From Enchytraeus crypticus (taxonomy: Eukaryota > Annelida > Clitellata > Enchytraeida > Enchytraeidae): DNA of 64,000 bases. Positions 22,686 to 33,941 of this stretch are shown here, in pieces. Position 1 is the stretch's first letter, and the number at the start of each line of letters is the position of its first letter. A program made the position numbers and the translations under genes. The notes under the pieces are model-generated. The model was given only the letters and a program-made list of their open reading frames with translations, searched no databases and had not been told where the DNA came from. Location of the stretch: positions 640,001 to 704,000 of the forward strand of contig CAJHZI010000203.1 in the NCBI GenBank assembly GCA_905160935.1. Direction: 5' to 3'.

Positions 22686-22905
22686 TATAGAATGTCTCAA
22701 TAGCGTAGGGGTAACGTCATGAAGTTTTGAATGACAGATCCTGAGGTGAATTGAACCCTAGTGGGTTCGAATCCCAGCCGCGCTGATCTGAGAGTAAAAT
22801 CTCCAACTTTCACTGGACTGGTTATATGGAAAATTGAATAAATTCCGAACGGTTTAAGCAGGTGGTGTTAAAAGTGATAGATATCGATATATTTTGATCA
22901 TTTAT
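22686..22905 (+). repeat. SINE family S1, best copy (tRNA-derived type)
   Basis: 'agaatgtctcaatagcgta', A-box-like 'tagcgtaggggtaacg', 'gacagatcctgaggtgaat', an intact box B 'gggttcgaatccc', 'gccgcgctgatctgagagt', 'actggactggttatatgga' and the tail 'gtgatagatatcgatatat'. Internal A and B boxes suggest RNA polymerase III transcription. Other copies: 6452, 20905, 24055 (plus strand); 28745, 35325 (minus strand). Confidence 0.8.
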
Positions 22906-23149
22906 CTATAATACTTCTTTTTTTTACTTTATACCAAACCGACGCCGTTTCGTATCGCTTTGCATTCTTATCAGAACTATGTTTTTTCAATTCGTTTGAG
23001 TAAACTGATTTGCATTTTGTAGTGACATATGATGAGGGGACGCCCCTAACTTCATCCTTGTATTAGGAAATGAACGTTAAACCTTAATTTATAATATTGA
23101 TATTATTATTACTACTATTGTTATGATTATAACAATAATAATAATACTA

Positions 23150-23212
23150 TATGTCCCGTCACTGACATCACTTTCGAGTGAGGAAACTGACGTTAACCTT
23201 AGCTTTACCAGC

Positions 23213-23249
<37 letters not shown>

Positions 23250-23250
23250 G
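23150..23250 (+). repeat. S4 core plus (ATT)n
   Basis: 'cgtcactgacatcactttc', 'gaggaaactgacgttaacc' and 'agctttaccagctttt', followed directly by about 11 ATT units. Confidence 0.7.
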
Positions 23251-23504
23251 AGATATTCAAGTGTCTCGGCTCTGTTGCTTATAACACAGACGCGTCTATT
23301 AATTAAAACCACAAGTTCAACTCTCAGTTGTTGCCATTGTTAAGTTGCAGCCTCGAGCAAGCTGCTCATCAGTGCCGAATTACTAAGAGCAATCAGTGTG
23401 CATTTTCTGTTTCACGCAATAGTGAAATATGAAGTTATGTATGTAGTATGTTTAACGTCCTGCTCGGAAGCGCTGAAGCTTTCTGTTCAAGACGAAGTAT
23501 GCAG

Positions 23505-23795
23505 TACATAGTGAGGTTACCGTGTTGTGTCCGGGCCACTGAAGAATAGATCGACCGTAAAGTAAACGTGTAGTAGGAGGCGATTAAGCAAGAACAGAGG
23601 AAGGCAAAGGAAACCACCTCAGAAGCAGTGTGTTTCCAAACCTTAGGCTAAGAAGGTATGGATAAGATGTAGCCTTTACGAAGATATTAACTTATTCATA
23701 GATGGATCCTTTGCTCTATATGGCTCGTGAAAGCAGACTATGATTATGATCAATTACCTTGGACCAGCCACTTGATAGGACACTTGAGAGAGCTA
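23505..23795 (+). repeat. SINE family S2, longest copy
   Basis: Head 'gtgtccgggccactgaag' and 'aatagatcgaccgt', middle 'ggaaaccacctcagaagca', 'ccttaggctaagaaggta' and 'cgtgaaagcagactatg', tail 'ccagccacttgataggac' and 'acttgagagagc'. It shows that S2 and S3 share a 5' head. Confidence 0.75.
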
Positions 23796-23901
23796 AAGGT
23801 TTCTAGTAGGTGCCAAAATTATAAAATTAAATTCAGCCTTTTTCACCAGATGTGTTGACTAATCTGCTCAGATTCTATTGGTAATAAAAGAACTATTATC
23901 T

Positions 23902-23931
23902 ACAATACTATAGAATATTCTATAGTATTGT
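23902..23931. repeat. Perfect 30-bp palindrome
   Basis: A 15-bp half-site beginning 'acaatactatagaat' followed by its exact reverse complement, with no spacer. AT-rich; could extrude as a cruciform. Confidence 0.8.
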
Positions 23932-24054
23932 ATTATTTTTAATTGTTGTTTTTGCATAGTATTATCACATCTTGCGGTAGTTTATCACATCTTGTGGTAG
24001 TTTATGACTTATAGAATAATGTTTATTTATGTGTTTGAACTATTTTGGTAGGGA

Positions 24055-24215
24055 AGTTGTAAGTTCGTCATGTTAATGTCATGGAATTTTAATGGCTGTT
24101 CCTGCGGTCCTGGGATCAATTCCAGGTAAAGAGAGTAAAATCTCTGACATGCGGAGAACTGCTAATATGGATCATGGACTAAACTGCCTACTTGCCAAAC
24201 ATTTAGTATTAAATA
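24055..24215 (+). repeat. SINE family S1, degenerate copy
   Basis: 'gtcatgttaatgtcatgg', 'gcggtcctgggatcaattc', 'agagtaaaatctctgacat' and 'ggactaaactgcctact' follow the S1 order with many differences. Confidence 0.4.
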
Positions 24216-24269
24216 ATTGTTTTTATTATTTTTTTATTTGGTCGTAAAGTTACACACATGACATATCGC

Positions 24270-24425
24270 ATGTGCTACATAGTTTCCTTTCTTAGTTTCT
24301 GTTCTTATAGTTTTCGTTATTTCTTCCATTCCTCTCCTTGGTTATTAGTAATCGTTGCCTTTTGTTGGCGCATCAATTACAGCCGGCGCGGATTTAAGAA
24401 TAACCTTCCATCGCCCTCGGGATTT
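24270..24425 (-). repeat. Interspersed repeat S6, reverse orientation
   Basis: Reverse complement of 1855-2090: 'attagtaatcgttgccttt', 'cagccggcgcggattta' and 'gaataacctt' are shared. The open frame through it is a repeat artefact. Confidence 0.6.
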
Positions 24426-24429
24426 TTTC

Positions 24430-26425
24430 TTTCAAATCTGTCCTCTGTACAATTATAATTATAATATATATACTCTTTCGTATTGTTATTTGTGTATCTA
24501 ACTACATGCACGTCTTATTATTGTATAATATGTGCTGAGATGAACAAATAAACGATATGAAACTGTATAAAGTGATAGATATCATCATAGATGATCATTC
24601 ACAGGGCTCGGAGTTGTCATAGGTCAGTCAACAAATGATGGATATCCCCTTGGGCCCATGGAAGGTTAATCTTGTATCGGAGCTTGCTGCCGATTGGCGC
24701 TATCAATTGCAAAGGTATGATTAACCATGGAAAGGATTAATAATAATCTGCCAGGAACCTTTAAAGCGGTCTCGAAGACCCGACACCGGCCATGGAACCG
24801 CTATAGAAATTGTCGGAGGTTATAATTATTATTATTATTATTATAGACAGCAGTAGAACTCTTATGCTGTGAGTTGATGCATTGTTCATTATAATGTGTG
24901 TTTTTACAACTAAAACTGAAATAGACTTATTTATCTATACAGTGTCCTGATGAAATTTGTCTTCCATTTAACGTTAATGACGCCGCTCTTGACTGAAACA
25001 ATAATAATGATAAGATCTGTTTTAATGTCTTAATCTTCGATAGTCGGATAAATTATATTTATTAGTAGTTATTGGGGTTGTATCATTAAATTGCAGTAGG
25101 GTCTATCTTGTTTACACTGTTTGCTGTGTTTATTTATTCTGTTTTGTTCCGCATAATCAATTACTGTCTTTTTTCCACTATATCGTGATTAACATCATCT
25201 GCTTAGAGAAGAAAATAGCTTAAATCGATTTGAAAATCATAATTTGAGGACCTCCTATTCGTATGTCTACATTGTTTGCATTTTCTTATATGCCGTTGCT
25301 TTTAACAAATGTGTTTGGAAGTGATTTATGCGTATATATATTCGGATTCTATATACTTAATCTCGTTTAGATCATTTATATGATATAGTATCACGTACTG
25401 TGCTTATTATAGGCTATTACATAACTAGACCAATATTTATTTCATTGCTTTGATAACCCGGTACCAATTCATTGCCATGACAACCCAATACTAACTTGAT
25501 ATGGCAGACCTATACTTACTCAATTGGCCATGTTTACGTTAATAAAGACGATTTTCAATTTAAGCGATTTGAGGAGGCTTTGATTCAAATCCCATCTAGT
25601 CTACTGTGTCAAATTGCTTCGTTTTGCGGATGCCAATATATTAAACTGATATGCTGGTTAAGGTGTAGAGCATGATAGTGAATGTGGTAACCCCGTATAC
25701 TTTGCGCTTCCGAACTTATCTGCCGCCTAGGATTACAATCTAAACTAATGTTTGAGATGGTCTTCAACGTTTGACTACGGTATATAAAATTAAATTTAAA
25801 TAAAGGAAGTAAAGGTGATATACTTAATAAATTAAAGCTGCTTATTCGTATTGTCACTCCATGATTAATCTTGGATCTAGATTGCGCCGTACATTTATGC
25901 GCAGACTTGACAATAATTTTTCGTCGTTCTAGAATTTATGTGTTTTATGTGTTTCTGACTAGTACGTCAGAGATTTGAACCCAGGTCTTACTAACCCATA
26001 CACCGTTCAGTCGATTGATCAAGCAATTTCTAAACATGACACGTCTTAATTCTGTATGGTTGTAAGTTCATATTACTGTAATTATTTATTTAATCGTCTA
26101 GTGTCTTAAATAGGAAAATTTATGGAATAAAAATGAGATTGATGTGTGTTGTTGAATTGCAAGGGATATAAGACCACTGCCTGCTATGTAGATCATTAGA
26201 GACTGAGGCTGGTGAACTCTCCAAGCTCCTGAAATTAATATAAAACAATATAGATATTATTAATGCTGTATTTACTAGATAGAATTGAATAAAATTCTAT
26301 ATTTTATATATAATTTTTGTAAAATGTGAAAAAGAAATGTGTACAATTTCAAAATGTGGTGTTTTGTTTTTGTTTACTCCGCCATACAGATAATATTCTA
26401 ACCCGTAGGCCTATTGTGGCAGAGT
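24430..26425. other. About 2 kb with no gene recognised
   Basis: AT-rich sequence. A tRNA-like box B ('gggttcaaatctc', minus strand, about 25972-25984) hints at an old SINE. A phase-0 stretch after 'tttatctatacag' (24958-25010) reads CPDEICLPF.. to a stop but has no partner. The 3' exons of the minus-strand Ig gene should lie in this region or nearby and were not found. Confidence 0.4.
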
Positions 26426-26429
26426 TGCT

Positions 26430-26620
26430 GAAGATCCAAACGAAAGGACAATCAGTAGGTAGTATTGGTAAGGGCATTCAGAAACGGCATTCGGTTAGTG
26501 AGGGCCTAGGCTCCAGAAATTGCTACAAAATTTTCTATAACTAATAGAAAAGTTTCTATTCGTATCCCGACCCTAGTTAAATTGGGATTCAAGGGAAGAT
26601 GATGATAACAATGATGATAT
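26430..26620 (+). repeat. SINE family S3 copy
   Basis: 'gggcattcagaaacggcat', 'ctaggctccagaaattgc', 'tattcgtatcccgacccta', 'attgggattcaagggaag' and a GATGAT tail. Confidence 0.7.
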
Positions 26621-26689
26621 AGAAGATATTCTGTACAACTTTCATATAATCATGCTTGACCGCTCCCCCTATGAACTTACAAACAAGTT

Positions 26690-26805
26690 TGAATTGAACC
26701 GGTAACATCTTGGACTGCGGATCGGTTATGTGGAGTTAAAATCCCGTGCTCACCAATCACTGATATGCTTCCAAGATATGAAATTGACTTTAACTTTGCA
26801 GTAGC
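26690..26805 (+). repeat. SINE family S4 copy, degenerate
   Basis: 'cttggactgcggatcgg', 'tggagttaaaatcccgtgc', 'caatcactgatatgcttcc' follow the S4 order. Confidence 0.5.
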
Positions 26806-27114
26806 ATTAGTTGAAGTATTGATAATGTAACATAATTTAGCCCACAATTTGTACAGTCACTAGCTCGATTCTATTTATTTGCTCGAAAATGGGTATCAGT
26901 CGAAAATCTAAACTAAATATTCTAGCAATGACGCCGAAAACTTAGCCACTAATATTGATCAAGAAAAGGACAGAAGATGTTACCAAGGACTTCCACCAGG
27001 TTGCCTCGGTTTCGACTCAGTGGCAGAATAGTTATAAATAAATAAACTTTGAATATACAATTTGCCATATCAATAAGTAAACTTTGAATATATGCCTACC
27101 ATTTAACAATAGAG

Positions 27115-27115
27115 A

Positions 27116-27150
<35 letters not shown>

Positions 27151-27397
27151 GCGTAGGCTACCTTGAGAGAGGCGGAGAGATAAACAGATAGATATAAGGA
27201 GAGATAGAGACAAGACTAGGGTAGTGATATAGAGAGAGCTAACTGGAGGGGGGGGGGTCAATTGGGGGCCTTATTTATTTATATGGGCAATTTGTTGAAA
27301 GTTGATGGGTCAGAGCACCGAATTTAAGGCCCCTGCCCCCCCCCCCCCCCCAAGTCCATTACATGGGGGAGCTCTAGGTTTAGAGTGAGATGGACAC

Positions 27398-27428
<31 letters not shown>

Positions 27429-27650
27429 GAAAAAAATGGAGGGAAAGAGATGGAGAGAGAGAAAGAGATGGAGAGAGAGATAGAGCGAGAGAGATGGAGA
27501 GAAAGAGAGAGAGAGAGAGATAGTGAGAGAGAGATGGATAGAGAGAGAGAGAAAGAGAGAGAGAGAAAGAGAGAGAGAGAAAGATAGAGAGAGAGAAGAT
27601 GGGAAGAGAGAGAGAGAGAGAGAAAGATAGAGAGAGAGACATACATTCGG
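27115..27650. repeat. Purine-rich (GA)n region beside Ig-gene exon 6
   Basis: (GA)n runs at 27117-27148 and 27398-27645, a G-run (27247-27257) and a C-run (about 27337-27351). The donor end of Ig exon 6 (read on plus as 'taccttgagagag' at 27654) has a look-alike at 27162-27174 on the far side. Long Arg/Glu and Leu/Ser frames are artefacts. Confidence 0.8.
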
Positions 27651-27656
27651 ACGTAC

Positions 27657-30600
27657 CTTGAGAGAGAGGAGCAGGTGTAATATATAGAGGAGGGGAGGAA
27701 GGTTTGGGCCTCTCAGCCAGTGTAAAGCTGGTCACTGTGGTTCCCACGTCATTGACGACGGTAAGACTGTAGTTACCAAAACTCTCACTCGTCACCTTCT
27801 TTATCGTCATCGACACATCGCTTGAGTCTGCCAATATCGCCTGTATGTAAAACACTCACTTATAAAGAATTAATAAATAGTTTTCTTTCTAAATTATAAA
27901 TAATTGCAAATACAAGAGTGAAAACTTCATGTTTACTGGAAATTAAAACTCCGCAGTAATGTGTTATGGACGTTAAACGTAGTAGTGACGTCATGTGAAT
28001 ACGTGTCGTCAACTTTTTAGATTGACAGATTGTAAATATATTGAAATTAACAACTAAAGTATCTTTAGGTTGCACGTGCAGGTTGCGCGCCTTTTTCGTC
28101 ACATACAGTTTCACATTTAAGATATTAAGGATGGTACAATTAGAATTAAATAAATGTGTTTGTCGAAAGTTTGAAATGCAGAGGTTGTAATAAGTAAAAA
28201 TAACAAGAGCAAATAGCCTAGTTGTCACAAATTCTCTTTCTTTTAATATAATACAGGGCCGTCCCCCCTTTTGCCTATGACGTAACACGCAACCTAGTTT
28301 GATTTTTAGGTACCCCCGGAGAATTTCGTGACGTAAACTGCGTCATCGCTTATATGAGGAAGACTCCTCTGATATCATAAGGATAATTCATTCAGGAATA
28401 CATGCACAGGGGGCTAGAGACCCTGTAACACTGTGACCATGTGATCCGTAACCCTGTGACCCTTTGACCCTGTGACCTTCTGATCCTGTGACCATGTAAC
28501 CTTGTGACCCTGTGACCCTGTGACCATGTGACCCTATGACCCTGTGACCATGTGACCTTGTGATCATGTGACCTTGTGATCATGTGATCCTGTGACCCTG
28601 TGACCATGTCACCCTGTGACCCTGTAACCATGTGACCCTGTGACCTTGTGACCCTCATCAGAGTGTTCTTACTAGCGCGAAAGATGACTTTAAGGAGGAA
28701 TATGCAAAAAAGTAAACATGCATTAAAGTGCATTAAATGATCAACTATGTCGATATCTATCACTTTTAATACCACATGTTTATACCGTTAGGCAATTTAG
28801 TTCATTTTCCGTATAACCAGTCCAGTGAATGTCCGAGATTTTACTCTCAGATCAGCGCGGCTGGGATTCGAACCCACGAAAAATCAACTAATATTGTACC
28901 TTGAACCTGCAGCGCTGGGCAGAACACTAAGGGATAGGAGAGATAATTGAATATTTTCTAGTATATTTAGGAGTTGTCAATTTAAATGCGTCACGAAATT
29001 CTCCGGGGAGTACCTGAAAAGCAAAATTTATCAAATATTTTTAAATATTTAATAAATTACTTCTCACTAGGAGAGAGAAATGGATATTTTCAACCTTTGA
29101 GACAATGACAAAGTTTCCATCCTTGCTGAGGTCTCTACTCTGTTCTTGGCTATATCGCCACGTCACTAGGCCGCTGGGATTGGCTCTCACTGAGCAGTCG
29201 AATGTGACGTCACGATCTTCGCGTGACGTCACTATGACGTAACGGGAGCAGACTATTATAGGAATATCTGAAAATAGTTGAAATTTAGCGGTACTTTATT
29301 CTTAGAAAGACGATGTTCGTAGGGACGGATACGAATTTTATGATTGAACTTACACTTACCGTTCAGAGACAGCCATATATCATATATCGCTATGACATTG
29401 CACATGTGCAACATGTATACTCGGCTTTCAACTTATTTGAACGTTTCTCTAATGACTTCTATCAAACTAACTAATTGATTGATTTTTCAATAGGTTCTGG
29501 AGCGGATCCAGAGGGTGGGGGCAGGGGCACGCCCCCCTTAGGCCCTCCAGTAAATTGTTTAGTTAACTATGTTTTCATTGTGATCATGGCTATTTGTAGG
29601 AGGAGAAATGTAGGCCTATATAAGAGCAGTGGTCATCAAAAGCCAAGCTTAACATTTAGAGAGAGAGAGAGAGAGAGAGAGCGGAGGAGGAGAAGGAGGA
29701 GGAGGAATGCTTACACATAATCATAAGATGAGCAGAAACAATGACAGGATCGTAGGCTTTCCTCATGGCCACGCATTTCAAAGTCTTTCCGTTAAAGTTA
29801 GGCTTAGGTTTGTCTGTCACAAGCACCGCCTTCGTAAAGCTGCTATTGGCTGACAGACCTGACTCAAGACTCATTACTGTCTGCCTATTGGTCAGTTCAA
29901 ACAACTGCATCGCATCCTCTCCACCAATAGTAATCTCGAGTTCAGTGTGCGTAGATGTTTTATTGGCTGTTGCCATACACCCCACTCCCAGTGGGAGTGT
30001 CTCTTCCAACATGATGTCATCTCCGTCCCTGACCTTGTGCTCCGTGCCATCAGAAGATATGTGTATTATATAGAGATCTGTCACTGGCACTGAAAACATT
30101 CATCATCATCATCAACTTCCCTTAAATCCCAGTTTAGCCAGGGTCGGGATACGAATAGACTTTCTTTTATCCATTCGTTTAGGTTTTGTGGCAATTACTG
30201 GAGCCTAGGCGCTCACCAACCGAATGCCCTTTCTGACGTTGGTATGAATCTTAGTGCTTTAGTCGCCTTCTACGACACGTGCAGTCACCGGTTGGTCAAA
30301 TTTTTCAAACGATCCAGACACAACACGGGAAAACAATGGCACTGAAAACATTATAAATGTTTATTGGTAAATAATAATAATAATAATAATAATTCTTGGA
30401 CAGAGGCCAAGAATTTGGGCTTCAGTTGAATCATACCAAGTGCGAAGTCATATCATCAGTTTGCAAATCTCCGGACAACTCAGTTTTGTCATCCTTTGTG
30501 CCAATGGGCCTATCCCATAGTACTCTACTCGGCGCGCCACTCTCTGGAGAAGAAGCTACTACTACCGCTTTATCTAGTCGCTTGGAGGTTCTCAAACGTT

Positions 30601-33339
30601 CAGCATCGAGCTTGAACTCGCTAGCCGCTCATGATGTTTTGACAATCCTTCGCTTTTCATTAAGTGCACCTAAACTTATGCACATTCTGCGCTCTAGTCC
30701 GAGCTTCTCTAATCCGCGGCTTTTAGACTACGACGAGGCTCTTAGGCAATGCTTGTGCGCCGTTATCAACGCAGATTTGTCTGATTTGCAGTGGCAGCAA
30801 GCCAGTTTACCGGTGAGCAAAGGTGGTCTTGGAATTCGTCTTGTTTCCCATATCGCGCCTTCAGCCTTCTTGGCATCAGCGATGGGAACGAGGCAGTTGC
30901 AAGACGCCATCCTTCATAAGTGCTCCCTTTCTGCCGATAGATCCATTGACGTTGCGTTGTCAGTTTGGTCCAAAAGCCTCACCTCCAGTGCTCCACCTTC
31001 TACCTCAGTCAGTAACCAGAAATCATGGGACCGTCTTATAGTGGATCGGATTTATACCAGTCTGTTAGAATCCCAGTCCAATGCAGTAGACAGAGCACGA
31101 CTCCTAGCTGTATCAATCAAAAGAAGCAGCGACTGGCTTCACACTCTCCCTGTTGCTTCTTGTGGGCTTCTTTTAGACAATGAGGCTATTCGAGTAGCCG
31201 TTAGTTTCCGTTTAGGGGCGAAAACTTGCGAGCCTCATATGTGCCCCTGCGGTTATGAAGTCGACGCTTTAGGTCTCCACGGCCTCTCCTGCAAACGAAG
31301 CTCAGGTAGAATGTCTCGCCATCACAATTTAAATGACTTAATATGGCGAGTACTTTCAAGAGCAGGCATCCCTTCCTCTAAGGAACCAAGTGGGTTGTCC
31401 AGATCAGACGGCAAGCGTCCGGACGGCATGACTTTAGTGCCCTGGTGCAACCGTAAGTGTGCCGTATGGGACATCACGGTCATTGACAAACTCCTACCTT
31501 AATACGACTTCAGTCACAGCCGGTGGAGCTGCTGTTCATGCCGCCTCTAGGAAGTTGGATAAATACCGTGATCTGTCCTTAGGATATGAAGTTGTTCCGG
31601 TGGCCATTGAAACCATGGGCCCGATGAATCCCGAAGGAGCTGACTTTATTAATGGCATAGGCAGACTTATTGCAGAGCAAACCGGCGATAAGCGAGAGAC
31701 TTCTTTTCTTTGGCAAAGGCTTTCCATGACTTTGCAAAGATTTAATGCAGTCTGCTTCAATAATTCTTTTAAGCCGTTTGATGACCTCGAGTAGCCGGGC
31801 GGCGATTCAGCACGTATTGCTTGAATCGTTTTTATCAAACCCCAGGTTCTTTACACCGGGATAAATAATTTAAAATAAAAAATAAAGAAATAAAAATTAA
31901 ATTAAATTTTAAAAAAATAATAATAATAGTAATAATAAGAACCCCAAGTTCTTTACACCGGGGTAAAAATTTAAAAAAATATATATATTTAATTAACAAT
32001 TTAAATAATAATAATAGAGGTTTAACGTCCGTTTCCTCATCTAAGGATGATTTCAGGGACGTCCCCACAGCACACATCACTAGAGATCAATTCACCCAGA
32101 CCAATCTGCAAAAGGAAATGTGCTGAGGAGAAGTAAGGTCCCAAAAGAAAGCCAGTCCGGTGATCGAAAATGGTCAGGGTAGATTGATTTTGTCTTCGGC
32201 GGGTAAAGGTAAGTCTAATGATGGTGATATTTATATTTTAAGCTACATGTGTGATTGTTTCGACTATTTCCTTGGATTATAATGATCAATATTGTTGCGC
32301 ATACGATTCGTAAAAAGTGATGCAGTCGTGTTAAAAGTTTTGTGAAAATGATAAATATTTTTGGTCCTCCTCGCTTATTTTCATATTAGTCTACATAAGC
32401 CCAAATGCCCAATAAGCCTACCCAAATGGCGGCGAAGCCCATTGGGCAGGGCGCGAGTTTCCCTCTAAGTCAGGGGCGTCTCCCCCTTTTGGCCTATGAT
32501 TCAAAACTTAACTTAGTGTGGGCACCATACAATAGTAGGGCCCGCTCTAAGTTTAATTTTCAGGTGCCCCCGGAGAAATTCTTCGCACAAATATACGTCA
32601 TCGCTTGTACAGTGGAGACGCCCCTGACCAGCTTACGTTTTGATCCCTATGTGCAAACCATATAGCGATAGCTTGCTGATTGACCCACAACGTTTAGAGT
32701 CAGAAAAGAAATTGAAAACAATTTGCTTGTGTTCTTACGAAAATGCCGTGCAATATATGATCATCTACATGTACTCAACTCATAGTGGAAGTAGAAAATA
32801 CCAAATAAAACTAAATTAAGGCTAGCTAGCCAAAATTGCCTGGTGACCATGAAATGCAATAAAGAAAGTGGGCAAGCACTTGCCATGTCATTGCCAACCC
32901 ATTTGCAAGGAATTTCCGCCGCCTATGCGTATCCATACATTTTCAAAGATAGCAAGGACGATGACTTATCTTTTCTAAGAAAATCCAGCTAAGCTTATTT
33001 TACAAAATAAACTTAACTCGCTGATTAATTTTCTACTTAAGATTGCTCTTAGAGAATGATTTGAGACTACACTGTAGTATGAAGAAATTCTTTTAATGCT
33101 TGGGCTATTATTTTCTAATTTAATCTTTTAATGCGTTGGTGACTACTTTCTATTGTAATTTAAGTGATTGGTATCTTTTTCCTACCGAGCACGTTGATAT
33201 TTATGACGGCCAAATCATCGTCATCGTCCGATAGTCTGTAGCAATATAGCAAGCCACTGTCTTCTCCCTGTATGTCTACATCAATCAATCAATCAATCAA
33301 TCAATATAGCAATCCACTGTCTTCTCCTTGTATGTCTAC

Positions 33340-33370
<31 letters not shown>

Positions 33371-33906
33371 TAGCAATCCACTGTCTTCTCCCTGTATGTC
33401 TACATCAATCAATCACTCAATCAATAAATCAATCAATCAATCAATATAGCAATCCACTGTCTTCTCCCTGAATGTCTACATGAATCAATCAATCAATAAA
33501 TCACCAAATGGAGCTACGAAGCTGTGTGAGAATAATTAAATGTGTACATTTTCGGAGGCACTGACTATAGTGGCTGAATTAATTATTTTAAATTTTGATT
33601 TATTCTATCATCGATATATAAATAGATATTGTGACTGAATGTTTGGTTTATTTAACTATTAAATTTTATTGAAAGCTCGAATAGAATAAAAAATGATTGA
33701 ATGACACTTTCCTAAACTTTATTATAATTAATACTATAATTTAAAAGTTGTCACACTGGCATTAAATTACTATTAAATATTGAGATTCAGAGTTGCCACG
33801 TAGGTATAATTCTTGCCTGTAATAGTAAAAGTCTGTGATACCACTGCCACTTTTCTTGCCGGTAAACTAAAATTTAGCGTTATCACTCAATAACAGTGAT
33901 ATTACT

Positions 33907-33941
<35 letters not shown>

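Noticed and set aside
24959-25012. Short acceptor-led stretch CPDEICLPF.. to stop on the plus strand; also a minus-strand stretch after TTGTTTCAG at about 25003
   Set aside because: Both strands give short open stretches with decent acceptors, but neither connects to a partner exon. The minus one (about 20 residues) fits the Ig-gene phase yet lacks a membrane segment, so the evidence is too weak.
27398-27645. Possible CRISPR-like or satellite array
   Set aside because: No spacers or fixed repeat unit; it is imperfect (GA)n in animal DNA.
27310-27855. 181-residue minus-strand frame with Ser/Leu repeats
   Set aside because: Only its first 60 or so residues (Ig exon 6) are real; the rest reads through the splice donor into (GA)n.
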